Assembly (NCBI GenBank): GCA_944387075.1
Contig: CALXDO010000092.1
Location: forward strand, 1 to 44,033
From: an uncultured Oscillospiraceae bacterium
GTDB taxonomy: Bacteria; Bacillota; Clostridia; Oscillospirales; Oscillospiraceae
DNA: 44,033 nucleotides
Direction of reading: 5' to 3'
Below are positions 30,332 to 38,754 of the stretch, piece by piece. Both the position numbers and the translations under genes were made by a program. Within the stretch, counting starts at the first letter, position 1, and every line of letters begins with the position of its first letter. Below the pieces are notes generated by a model, which was not told the DNA's origin, did not search any database, and was given only the letters and a program-made list of their open reading frames with translations.

Positions 30332-32304
30332 TGTACGATTTTATGTATCACTTCCCCGTTCTGGCCATTATGGTCCTGTTCTTGGGGGCCTTCATCGCCT
30401 CCCTGGTGGGGCGGCGCAACGCCGTGATCCGCAACGCTGTGGTCCTGATTGCCATGGTGACCTCTCTGGTGCTCATTCTCAGTCTGGTCAAGCCCATCTT
30501 GCTGGAGGGGCAGACCATCACCTACTGGCTGAGCAACTGGGAACCCGTAGGGGACTGGGCCATTGGCATCAGCCTGGAGGTGGACGCTCTGAGTCTGTTC
30601 TTCGCCCTCATTGTGGTGGTGGCGGTGTTCGTCTCCGGGGTCTACTCCTTCTTCTACATGGATCGGGACGACTCCCTGGTCAACTACTACACCCTGTTTT
30701 CGATGCTCTCGGGATCGGTGCTGGGTCTGGTGCTCTCCGGCGACCTCTTCAACATGTTTGTCATGATCGAGATTATGACCTTCACCGCCGTGGCCCTCAC
30801 CGCCTTCCGCAACACCTACGAGGGGGCTTTGGAAGGTGCTTTCAAGTACCTGGTGGTGGGCTCTCTGGGCTCCACCTCTGTCCTCATCGGCATCGCCCTG
30901 ATCTACTCTCAGATGCACACCCTGAACCTGGCCCAGCTGGCCGCCATGCTGCCTGGGTATGATTCTCCGGTGACCATCATTGCCTTTGCCTTCCTCTTTG
31001 TAGGCTTTGGCTCCAAGGCGTTCCTGTTCCCCTTCCACCCCCTGGCCGCCGACGCCCACGCCGTGGCCCCCGCCTCCATCTCCCTGATGATCTCGGGTGT
31101 GTTGACCAAGTGCGGCGTGTACGGCATCATCCGTCTGGCCTACACCGTATACCAGAATGTGGACGTGAATGTAATGAACGCCCTAAAGTCGGTGTGCAAC
31201 CCCATGAACGCAAACTTTGTCCAGTATTTTATCACCGGCGTGGGGGTTGTGACCATGTTCATCTGTGTGACCATGGCCTTCAACCAGCACAACTTTAAGC
31301 GGCTTCTGGCCTTCCACTCCATCTCCCAGGTGGGGTACGTCATCACCGTCATCGGCCTGGGCTCCGCCCTGGGCCTGTCCGCCGGTCTGTTCCACGCCAT
31401 GAACCACACCATCTTCAAGGGCCTTCTCTTCCTCACCGCCGGCGCGGTGCAGCACGCCACCGGCAGTCTGGATTTGGACGAGCTGGGCGGCCTGTCCAAG
31501 AAAATGCCCGGCACCTGTGCGCTGTTCCTCATCGGCGCGGCCTCCATCAGCGGTCTGCCTCCCTTCAACGGCTTTGCCTCCAAGTGGATGATCTACCAGG
31601 CCGCCTTCCAGAAGGCCGGAGAAACCGGAAACTTCTTCTTCGTGGTGGTGTGTGTGGCTGCTCTCATCACCAGTGTGCTCACCCTGGCCTCCTTCATCAA
31701 GGTGGCTCAGAGCGTCTTCTTCGGCCAGCTCAACCCCAAGTTTGCCAAGACCCGTGAGGTCTCCCTGGGTATGCGCATCCCCATGTGGATTCTAGCCATT
31801 TTGTGCGTGGTCACCGGACTGTTCCCCGACAAGGTTCAGCAGTGGCTGCTTGCCCCCGCCACCAGTGCCGCCATGAACGCCGCCGGGTACATCGACGCCG
31901 CCATGGGCCAGGGCTATGCCGCCTCCTTCTCCATCCCCTCCTTCCAGCCCCAGTCCATCTTCCTGTCCGGGGCTTGGCAGCCGGTGATGTGGCTGCTGCT
32001 GCTGGTGTCGGTGACGTTGGCGGTGTGCATTGTGGCTCTGCTGGGCAGTGATGACAAGGCCCCCGCCATCTCTGAGACCAACACCGATACCCCCGCCGAC
32101 CCCAAGTATGAGTCCTTCTTCTCCGGGGAGGCCAGCGTCTACTCCCAGGTGGGCGGCAGCGACCTGTTCTGGGGCTTTAAGCACAACTGGAGACATTACT
32201 TCTCCTTCATGCACAACTGGCACAGCGGTGTGGTCAACGACTACACCCTGTACGGCGCCGCCGCCATTGCCGTGGCGTTGGTGCTGTGCGTCATCTTTCT
32301 GTAA
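30331..32304 (+). CDS. mbhH: Large antiporter-like subunit MbhH with C-terminal MbhI-like extension
   Basis: A 657-residue polytopic protein of the NuoL/M/N-MrpD family (proton_antipo_M domain about residues 115-400). Key charged positions are visible: E147 (MIEIMTF), K229 (GSKAFLFPFHPLAADAHAVAP) and K260 (LTKCGVYG), the residues used for ion transfer in this family. The core ends near residue 500. About 150 more residues follow: a hydrophobic segment (WLLLLVSVTLAVCIVALLG), a polar stretch, then HNWHSGVVNDYTLYGAAAIAVALVLCVIFL. The archaeal complex has a separate small MbhI here; no such gene is present, so this end may be a fused MbhI. AGGAGG lies 11 bases before the ATG. Confidence 0.93.
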   Translation: MYDFMYHFPVLAIMVLFLGAFIASLVGRRNAVIRNAVVLIAMVTSLVLILSLVKPILLEGQTITYWLSNWEPVGDWAIGISLEVDALSLFFALIVVVAVFVSGVYSFFYMDRDDSLVNYYTLFSMLSGSVLGLVLSGDLFNMFVMIEIMTFTAVALTAFRNTYEGALEGAFKYLVVGSLGSTSVLIGIALIYSQMHTLNLAQLAAMLPGYDSPVTIIAFAFLFVGFGSKAFLFPFHPLAADAHAVAPASISLMISGVLTKCGVYGIIRLAYTVYQNVDVNVMNALKSVCNPMNANFVQYFITGVGVVTMFICVTMAFNQHNFKRLLAFHSISQVGYVITVIGLGSALGLSAGLFHAMNHTIFKGLLFLTAGAVQHATGSLDLDELGGLSKKMPGTCALFLIGAASISGLPPFNGFASKWMIYQAAFQKAGETGNFFFVVVCVAALITSVLTLASFIKVAQSVFFGQLNPKFAKTREVSLGMRIPMWILAILCVVTGLFPDKVQQWLLAPATSAAMNAAGYIDAAMGQGYAASFSIPSFQPQSIFLSGAWQPVMWLLLLVSVTLAVCIVALLGSDDKAPAISETNTDTPADPKYESFFSGEASVYSQVGGSDLFWGFKHNWRHYFSFMHNWHSGVVNDYTLYGAAAIAVALVLCVIFL

Positions 32305-32318
32305 AGGGGGTACCTGAC

Positions 32319-33281
32319 ATGACAAATCTTCTCTGGACCATGTTCCATGTGCTGGTATTCCCCGGCGTGCTCTTCTGCGTGGTCATTGGGGTGCTGCTGG
32401 CAGGCCTGGACCGCAAGCTGGTGGCCCGGATGCAAAACCGGGTGGGCCCGCCCCTGCTCCAGCCCTGGTATGACTTCCTCAAGTGCTGCGGCAAGGAGAC
32501 CATCATTCCCCGCCACGCCCGCCGCAGCCTGTTTTTGGCCGCTCCGGTGCTGGGCTTTGCCGCCCTCATCACCGTGGCCCTGTTTGTCCCTGTGCTGTCC
32601 TGCTCCACCTACTCCACCAGTGCGGATTTGGTGGTCATCCTCTACCTGCTCACGGTGGTAGGCGTGTCCATGATCGTGGGTGCCGCCGCCTCCGGCTCCC
32701 CCTTTGCCGGGGTGGGCCTGAGCCGTGAAATGGTGGCTATGATCTCCTACGAGCTGCCCTTTGTACTGGTCATCCTGGCAGTGGGCCGCATGGCCGGAGC
32801 CACCACCCCTCTGGGGGTCACTTTCTCCCTCCAGGCCATTGTGGACTGGCAGGCCGCCAACGGCAGCATGCTCTTCCACTGGAGCATGATTCCCGCCGCC
32901 CTGGCCATGCTCTTTGTCATTCCCTGCGAGATTGGCATGCACCCCTTTGACATCGCTGAGGCGGAGACCGAGATCTGCGAGGGCACCTTGGCCGAGTACA
33001 GCGGCCCTCCCGCCGGTCTGTTCCGGCTCACCCACTGCGTGAAAATGTACATCATGTGCGCGCTCTTCTGCGCCATGTTCCTGGGCGGCATCTCCACCGG
33101 CTACGCCGCTCTGGATGCCCTGGTGGTGGTGGTGCTCAGCGTGGTCATCACCTTTGTCACCATGAGCGTGCCCCACGCCGTGTGCGCCCGGTTCAAGGTG
33201 GAGCAAGTGTTCAAATTCTACTGGACGGTGGTAGCCGGACTGGCTCTCATCAGTCTCATTCTGGTCTGGCTGGGTCTGTAA
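32319..33281 (+). CDS. mbhM: NuoH-like membrane anchor subunit (MbhM)
   Basis: A 320-residue polytopic protein homologous to NuoH/EchB/HycD, linking the hydrogenase arm to the ion-pumping arm. Visible NuoH landmarks are LDRKLVARMQNRVGPPLLQPWYDFLKCCGKE near the start, LSREMVAMISYELPF, and the cytoplasmic loop PFDIAEAETEICEGTLAEYSGPPAGLFRL. ATG at 32319 follows AAGGGGG; the longer frame begins in the tail of mbhH. It starts 14 bases after mbhH and 13 bases before mbhJ. Confidence 0.95.
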   Translation: MTNLLWTMFHVLVFPGVLFCVVIGVLLAGLDRKLVARMQNRVGPPLLQPWYDFLKCCGKETIIPRHARRSLFLAAPVLGFAALITVALFVPVLSCSTYSTSADLVVILYLLTVVGVSMIVGAAASGSPFAGVGLSREMVAMISYELPFVLVILAVGRMAGATTPLGVTFSLQAIVDWQAANGSMLFHWSMIPAALAMLFVIPCEIGMHPFDIAEAETEICEGTLAEYSGPPAGLFRLTHCVKMYIMCALFCAMFLGGISTGYAALDALVVVVLSVVITFVTMSVPHAVCARFKVEQVFKFYWTVVAGLALISLILVWLGL

Positions 33282-33294
33282 GGAGGGACAAGGA

Positions 33295-33744
33295 ATGTTT
33301 CAGAAGATGATCGACAAGAGCATGGCCAAAAGTCCCTGGATTTTCCATGTCAATGCAGGCTCCTGCAATGGCTGCGACATCGAACTGGTCTCGGTGCTCA
33401 CCCCCCGGTATGACGCCGAGCGGCTGGGGTTCCGCCTTACCGGAACCCCCAGGCAGGCGGACATTGTGGTGGTCAGCGGGCCCATCACCTCGCAGACCCG
33501 TGATCGCCTGGTGCGCACCCTGGCCCAGGTGCCCGAGCCCAAAGTGGTGGTAAGCCTGGGCTCCTGCCCCCGCTCGGGCAATGTCTTTAAGGGCAGCTAC
33601 TGCGTAGATGGCCCCCTGGAGAAGTACACCCATGTGGATGTGTCTGTGGGCGGGTGTACCCCCAAGCCCGAGGCCATTGTGGCCGCACTGGCCAAGGCCG
33701 CAGAAATTCTGGCTGAAAAGCGGAAGGAGATGCGTCAGGCATGA
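33295..33744 (+). CDS. mbhJ: Hydrogenase small subunit, NuoB-like (MbhJ)
   Basis: A 149-residue iron-sulfur subunit that carries the cluster nearest the active site. The four ligands are C24 and C27 (AGSCNGCDIE), C91 (LGSCPRSG) and C121 (GGCTPKPEAI). It has only the proximal [4Fe-4S] cluster, as in other group 4 hydrogenases; no twin-arginine signal is present, so the catalytic arm faces the cytoplasm. AAGGAGG lies upstream. The stop overlaps the next start (ATGA). Confidence 0.96.
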   Translation: MFQKMIDKSMAKSPWIFHVNAGSCNGCDIELVSVLTPRYDAERLGFRLTGTPRQADIVVVSGPITSQTRDRLVRTLAQVPEPKVVVSLGSCPRSGNVFKGSYCVDGPLEKYTHVDVSVGGCTPKPEAIVAALAKAAEILAEKRKEMRQA

Positions 33745-34208
33745 TTCCCTATCTCACCAAGGCCCTGGGCAACCTGTTCCGCGCCCCCGCCACCGAAAAG
33801 TTCCCCAAGGGCGAGCCCCCCAAAGCCGCTCCCGGCTACCGGGGCCGCATCATCTACCACCCGGAGACCTGTGTCAACTGCGGCATGTGTATGCGCGTGT
33901 GCGCCCCTCAGTGCATGGAGCGCACCATTGAACCTCTCCCCAACGGGGATCAAAAAATCACTCTCACCTTCGATATGACCAGCTGCACCTTCTGCAGCAT
34001 GTGCGCCGACTTCTGCGCCCGGAAATCCATTGAACTCAGCGACGACTATATGATCGTGGGCACCCAGCCCGAGGACTTTTTGGTCAGCGGCACCTTCATC
34101 AAGAAGGCCCCGCCTCCCAAGATGACCCCGGAGCAGATCGCCGAGTTGAAGGCCAAGGCAGAGGCCGCCAAAGCCGCCAAGGCAGCCGCCGAGAAGGCCA
34201 ATGGCTGA
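33741..34208 (+). CDS. mbhN: NuoI-like 2[4Fe-4S] ferredoxin subunit (MbhN)
   Basis: A 155-residue polyferredoxin subunit. Two CxxCxxCxxxC clusters are seen: C44, C47, C50, C54 (CVNCGMCMRVC) and C82, C85, C88, C92 (CTFCSMCADFC). It is the probable entry point for electrons from soluble ferredoxin. A C-terminal Ala/Lys/Glu-rich tail (PEQIAELKAKAEAAKAAKA) looks like a helix. The last 8 bases overlap the hypF start. No NADH-binding (NuoE/F-like) subunit is encoded nearby, consistent with direct ferredoxin use. Confidence 0.95.
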   Translation: MIPYLTKALGNLFRAPATEKFPKGEPPKAAPGYRGRIIYHPETCVNCGMCMRVCAPQCMERTIEPLPNGDQKITLTFDMTSCTFCSMCADFCARKSIELSDDYMIVGTQPEDFLVSGTFIKKAPPPKMTPEQIAELKAKAEAAKAAKAAAEKANG

Positions 34209-36414
34209 TCGTTCCCGCATTCACCTGGAGGTGGAGGGGCTGGTGCAGGGGGTTGGGTTTCGCCCCACCGTCCACCGCCTCACCACCCAGCTGGGCCTAT
34301 CCGGCTTCATCCGCAACACCCCCCAGGGGGCGGAGTTGGAGCTGGAGGGCCCCCCCGCCCAGGTGGCCCAATTTGTTCCACTGCTGCAACAGCAGGCCCC
34401 GGTGCTGGCCCGGATTCGCCGGGTCAGCACCGTTTCCATTCCCCCCACCGGGGAGACGGGCTTTCACATTCTGCCCAGCGTGGGGCAGGACACCCCGGAC
34501 ACCCAGGTCAGCCCCGACGTGGGCATCTGTGAGGACTGCCTCCGGGAAATGCGAGACCCCACCGACCGGCGGTATCGTCACCCCTTTCTCAACTGCACCA
34601 ATTGCGGGCCCCGGTTCACCATCATTCAAAGTGTCCCCTACGACCGGGAGAGCACCGCCATGGGGGCGTTTCCCATGTGCAAGGACTGTCAGAGGGAATA
34701 CACTGACATCACCAACCGCCGCTACCACGCCCAGCCCACCTGCTGCCCCAACTGCGGCCCCACCCTCACCTATCTGGATGGGGCGGGTCATGGGGTGGAC
34801 GGTGACCCCATCCAGCTGGCCCAAGCGCAGCTGAGAGCGGGGGGCATTGTGGCGGTCAAGGGGCTGGGGGGCTTCCACCTGGCCTGCCTGCCGGAACACG
34901 CTTCTCTGCTGCGCCAGCGCAAGGAGCGGGAGGGCAAGCCCCTGGCCCTTATGTGCGCCGACGTGGACGCGGCCCGGACTCTGTGCCGCCTCTCCCCGGA
35001 GGAAGAGGCAGTTTTGACCAGTTGGCGGCGGCCCATCGTGCTGCTGCGCAAGCGAGACCCCGCCCCGGATGGGTTGAGCCACACCCCGGAACTGGGTCTG
35101 ATGCTCCCCTACACCCCCCTACACTACCTTCTCATGGAGGGCTTTCCCGCCCTGGTGATGACCAGTGCCAACCCCTCAGACTGTCCGGTGTTCAAGGACA
35201 ACCAGGCGGCGGTGGAGGGCTTACAGGGGATTGCCGACGGTTTCTTGCTCCACAACCGGGACATTGTCACCCGATGTGACGACTCCCTGGTGCGGGTGTT
35301 TCGGGGCAAAGAATATCCCCTGCGCCGCAGCCGGGGCTATGTACCCCAGCCTGTAGAAGTTTCCTGCCACGTCCAAGGTCTTTTGGCCTGCGGGGCGGAG
35401 CAGAAGGCGGGCTTTGCCCTGGGCAAAGGCCGGGATGCTCTTTTGAGCCAGCACATGGGGGATCTGAAAAATATGGAGACGCTGGAGCACTACCAGCAGC
35501 AGCTCCACCACTTCCGCACCCTCTTTGGGGTGGAGGTGACGGGGGTGGCCTGTGACCTCCACCCGGACTACCTCTCCACCCAGGTGGCTCACCAACTGGC
35601 CCGGGACTTGGATGTGCCCCTCACCCAGGTGCAGCACCACCACGCCCACATGCTCTCCTGCATGGCAGACAATGGCCTTACCGGCCCCTGCATCGGCCTC
35701 ATCTGGGACGGCACGGGGCTGGGCTCCGACGGTACCATCTGGGGGGCGGAATGTCTGGCGGGGGATGCCAAGTGGTTTCGCCGTCTTGGCTCCATTTCCC
35801 CCATCCGCCTGCCCGGGGGGGATGCCTGCGCCCGGGACCCCGCCCGGATTGCCCACAGCCTGCGCTTTGAAGCGGGGCTGGAGGCAGACTCCCAGGATTT
35901 GCTCACCCTCCAGCTAAGAGCGGGGCTCAACTGTCCCCCCGCCTCCAGCATGGGGCGGCTTTTTGACGGGGTGTATGCCCTGCTGGGCGGTATCTCTCCC
36001 ATCCACTACGAGGGGGAGAGCGCCATCCGCCTGGAGCATCTGGCCCAGGCCGGAGTCACCCAGGCCCTGCCCCTGGAATTGGAGACGGTGGACGAGGTGT
36101 GCCGCCTCAACGTCCCCGCCCTCACCATCGCCCTTTTGGAGCGGCAGAACCAGGGCCAATCCCCCCACCTGCTGGCAGCCCAATTTATGAACGCCATGGT
36201 GGAGTTGGCGGTGCAGCAATGCCAATTTGCCCGGGCACACACCGGCCTAGACCGGGTGGTGCTCTCTGGAGGGGTGTTTCAAAACATGTATCTACTGCCC
36301 CGCATCCTGGACGCCCTAAACGCCCAGGGCTTGCGGGCCTATCACCATTCCCGGGTGTCCACCAACGACGAGGGGATCGCCCTGGGACAGCTTATGGCCG
36401 CCGCTGGGCGGTGA
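34201..36414 (+). CDS. hypF: Carbamoyltransferase HypF
   Basis: A 737-residue enzyme that makes the CN ligand precursor: it activates carbamoyl phosphate and loads the carbamoyl group onto the C-terminal cysteine of HypE. Domains in order: acylphosphatase (1-90, LEVEGLVQGVGFRPTVHR), two zinc-finger pairs (CEDC...CTNC and CKDC...CPNC, about 110-185), a YrdC-like adenylating domain (about 200-390, GGIVAVKGLGGFHLAC, TSANPSDCP), and a Kae1-like carbamoyl-transfer domain (QVQHHHAHMLSCMADNG, WDGTGLGSDGTIWGAE, VVLSGGVFQNMYL). Full length. It overlaps mbhN by 8 bases, placing maturation genes directly after the structural set. Confidence 0.97.
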   Translation: MADRSRIHLEVEGLVQGVGFRPTVHRLTTQLGLSGFIRNTPQGAELELEGPPAQVAQFVPLLQQQAPVLARIRRVSTVSIPPTGETGFHILPSVGQDTPDTQVSPDVGICEDCLREMRDPTDRRYRHPFLNCTNCGPRFTIIQSVPYDRESTAMGAFPMCKDCQREYTDITNRRYHAQPTCCPNCGPTLTYLDGAGHGVDGDPIQLAQAQLRAGGIVAVKGLGGFHLACLPEHASLLRQRKEREGKPLALMCADVDAARTLCRLSPEEEAVLTSWRRPIVLLRKRDPAPDGLSHTPELGLMLPYTPLHYLLMEGFPALVMTSANPSDCPVFKDNQAAVEGLQGIADGFLLHNRDIVTRCDDSLVRVFRGKEYPLRRSRGYVPQPVEVSCHVQGLLACGAEQKAGFALGKGRDALLSQHMGDLKNMETLEHYQQQLHHFRTLFGVEVTGVACDLHPDYLSTQVAHQLARDLDVPLTQVQHHHAHMLSCMADNGLTGPCIGLIWDGTGLGSDGTIWGAECLAGDAKWFRRLGSISPIRLPGGDACARDPARIAHSLRFEAGLEADSQDLLTLQLRAGLNCPPASSMGRLFDGVYALLGGISPIHYEGESAIRLEHLAQAGVTQALPLELETVDEVCRLNVPALTIALLERQNQGQSPHLLAAQFMNAMVELAVQQCQFARAHTGLDRVVLSGGVFQNMYLLPRILDALNAQGLRAYHHSRVSTNDEGIALGQLMAAAGR

Positions 36415-36428
36415 AAGGAAGGATTCCT

Positions 36429-36647
36429 ATGTGTCTTGCCGTGCCCCTGCGGCTGGTGGAAATTCATGACAAGGACGGCGTGGCAGAAGCCGGCGGTATC
36501 CGCCGCAGTGTGCGCCTGGACTTCATCTCCCATCCCCAGGTGGGGGACTATGTGCTGGTTCACGCCGGCTTTGCCATGGAACGACTGAGAGAGGAACAGG
36601 CCCTTGCCAACCTAAAAGCATTGCAGGAGGTGGCCGATGCTCTGTGA
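36429..36647 (+). CDS. hypC: Hydrogenase assembly chaperone HypC
   Basis: A 72-residue chaperone starting with the invariant MCLAVP; Cys2 holds the Fe(CN)2CO group. The core GGIRRSVRLDFISHPQVGDYVLVHAGFAMERL is typical. It lies 14 bases after hypF with AAGGAAGG upstream, and overlaps the hypD start by 11 bases. Confidence 0.95.
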   Translation: MCLAVPLRLVEIHDKDGVAEAGGIRRSVRLDFISHPQVGDYVLVHAGFAMERLREEQALANLKALQEVADAL

Positions 36648-37728
36648 AGCGGATTTTCGCCGCCCCCAGGGGGTGGAGCGGCTGGTGCAGGCCATTGGCA
36701 GCCCAGACTTGCCCCCCATGCGCCTGATGGAAGTGTGCGGCACCCACACCATGGCCCTGGCCCGTACCGGGGTGCGGCAGCTGCTGCCCCCCCAGGTGCA
36801 GCTGATTTCCGGCCCCGGCTGCCCGGTGTGCGTCACCCCGGCCCCTGTCATGGACGAGGTGCTGCGCCTGGCCTCCCTGCCCGGCGTGACCCTCGCCACC
36901 TACGGCGACCTCATGCGGGTACCCGGCTCCAAGCCCGGGTTTGATTTAAGGCGGCAAAAGGCCCTGGGGGCGGATGTGCAGGTGGTGTATTCCCCCATGG
37001 ACGCCTTAGAACTGGCCAAGGCCCACCCCACCCGTCAGGTGGTGTTTTTGGGGGTGGGCTTTGAGACCACCGCCCCCGGCACTGCTCTGGCGGTGCTGGA
37101 GGCCCAACGGCTGGGCCTGACCAACTTCTCCCTGCTGTGCCTGCTGAAAGCCACACCCCCCGCCCTTCGAGCTTTGCTGGCCCAGGAGGACTTTGGCATT
37201 GACGGCTTTTTGTGCCCCGGTCATGTGGCCACCATCTTGGGTTCCGAGGCCTTTGCCTTTCTCCCCCAAGACTACCAAAAGCCCGCCGTGGTGGCGGGGT
37301 TTGAGGCGGGGGACTTGCTGGCCGCTCTCCACCTGCTCATCCAGCAGGTGAAAAACCACACCCCAAAATTGGAAAACGAATACATCCGGGCGGTGTCTCC
37401 CCAGGGCAATGAGATGGCCCAGCAGGTCATGGCCCAGGTGTTGGAGCCAAAAGACGACACCTGGCGGGGACTGGGGGAGATTCCACACAGCGGCCTCGGC
37501 CTGCGGCGGGAATTTGCCCCCTATGATGCCGCCCTGCGCTTCGGCTTCGCCCCCGCCCCCACCTCTGCCCCCTCCCCCTGTCGGTGCGGGGACGTGATCT
37601 GTGGGCGCATCGGCCCCAAAGAGTGCCCCCTGTTCGGCACCGCCTGCACCCCAGACACCCCGGTGGGGCCGTGCATGGTGTCGGGGGAAGGGGCCTGTGC
37701 CGCCGCCTATCTCTACGGGAGGGAATGA
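36637..37728 (+). CDS. hypD: Hydrogenase iron-ligand assembly protein HypD
   Basis: A 363-residue iron-sulfur scaffold where the Fe(CN)2CO unit is built together with HypC and HypE. The hallmarks CGTHT (C34), GPGCPVC (C62, C65) and CPGHV are present. The C-terminal [4Fe-4S] region is also intact (CRCGDVICGRIGPKECPLF, then CTPDTPVGPC and GEGACAAAYLY). Full length. It starts inside the end of hypC and ends 3 bases before hypE. Confidence 0.97.
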   Translation: MLCEADFRRPQGVERLVQAIGSPDLPPMRLMEVCGTHTMALARTGVRQLLPPQVQLISGPGCPVCVTPAPVMDEVLRLASLPGVTLATYGDLMRVPGSKPGFDLRRQKALGADVQVVYSPMDALELAKAHPTRQVVFLGVGFETTAPGTALAVLEAQRLGLTNFSLLCLLKATPPALRALLAQEDFGIDGFLCPGHVATILGSEAFAFLPQDYQKPAVVAGFEAGDLLAALHLLIQQVKNHTPKLENEYIRAVSPQGNEMAQQVMAQVLEPKDDTWRGLGEIPHSGLGLRREFAPYDAALRFGFAPAPTSAPSPCRCGDVICGRIGPKECPLFGTACTPDTPVGPCMVSGEGACAAAYLYGRE

Positions 37729-37731
37729 CCC

Positions 37732-38736
37732 ATGACGGAACCACAATACATCACCTTAGACCACGGCAGCGGCGGGGGCCGCACCGCCCAACTCATCGAG
37801 GAACTCCTCCTCCCTGCCCTGAGTAATCCCCATCTCTCCCCCTTGGGGGATGGGGCCTTGCTGAACCTCTCCGGCCCGCTGGCCTTCTCCACCGACAGCT
37901 TTGTCATTGACCCCATCTTTTTCCCCGGCGGGGACATCGGCAAGCTGGCGGTGTGCGGCACCGTCAACGACCTGGCCATGTGCGGGGCGGTGCCCAAATA
38001 CTTGAGCCTGGGCATGATTTTGGAGGAGGGCTTTCCGGTGGCCGACCTGCAAACCATCATCACTTCCCTGGCTGCCACCGCCGCCTCCTGCGGGGTGCAG
38101 GTGGTCACTGGGGACACCAAAGTGGTGGAGCGGGGCCACGGGCACGGGATTTACCTCAACACCTCCGGCATTGGGGAAGTGAAATGGCCGGGGCTGTCCC
38201 CTCAAACCATCCAGCCGGGAGACCAGATCCTGGTCAGCGGCACCGTGGGCGACCACGGCACCGCTGTGATGCTGGCGAGAAGCGGGATGCTCCAAGGAGA
38301 CGAGCTCACCTCAGATTGTATGCCCCTCCACCAACTGGCGGCGGCAGCTTTAGAGGTGGGCGGCGTGCGGGTACTGCGAGACCCCACCCGGGGCGGCGTG
38401 GCCACGGTGCTCAACGAATTTGTGGAGGGTACCGCCCTGTGTGCCCAGCTTCACGAGTACGCCGTCCCCGTGCGGCCCCAGGTGGACGCCGCCTGTCGGC
38501 TGCTGGGGTTAGACCCCCTGTACTGCGCCAACGAGGGCAAGCTGTTGGCGGTGGTGGCTCCCGAAACCGCCTCCGCTGTTCTGGACGCCCTACATAGCAC
38601 CCCCGGCGGCGAGAACGCCGCCATCATCGGCTCCATCACCACCCAATTTGAGGGGCGGGCGGTGCTGAAAACCTCGTACGGTGCCCACCGTGTGTTATCC
38701 AAGCTATCCGGCGCACAGTTGCCGAGAATCTGTTAA
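37732..38736 (+). CDS. hypE: Hydrogenase maturation dehydratase HypE
   Basis: A 334-residue PurM-like ATP-dependent enzyme. It dehydrates the thiocarbamate on its C-terminal cysteine to thiocyanate, the source of the CN ligands. The N-terminal HGSGGG, GDGALL, FSTDSFVIDPIFFPGGDIGKLAVCGTVNDLAMCGA and DPTRGGVATVLNEF are present. It ends in the essential PRIC (Cys334). Hence the HypF-HypE pair is complete. The start is 3 bases after hypD, with GAGGG upstream. Confidence 0.97.
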   Translation: MTEPQYITLDHGSGGGRTAQLIEELLLPALSNPHLSPLGDGALLNLSGPLAFSTDSFVIDPIFFPGGDIGKLAVCGTVNDLAMCGAVPKYLSLGMILEEGFPVADLQTIITSLAATAASCGVQVVTGDTKVVERGHGHGIYLNTSGIGEVKWPGLSPQTIQPGDQILVSGTVGDHGTAVMLARSGMLQGDELTSDCMPLHQLAAAALEVGGVRVLRDPTRGGVATVLNEFVEGTALCAQLHEYAVPVRPQVDAACRLLGLDPLYCANEGKLLAVVAPETASAVLDALHSTPGGENAAIIGSITTQFEGRAVLKTSYGAHRVLSKLSGAQLPRIC

Positions 38737-38754
38737 AAGTGAGGGGATGTCACC

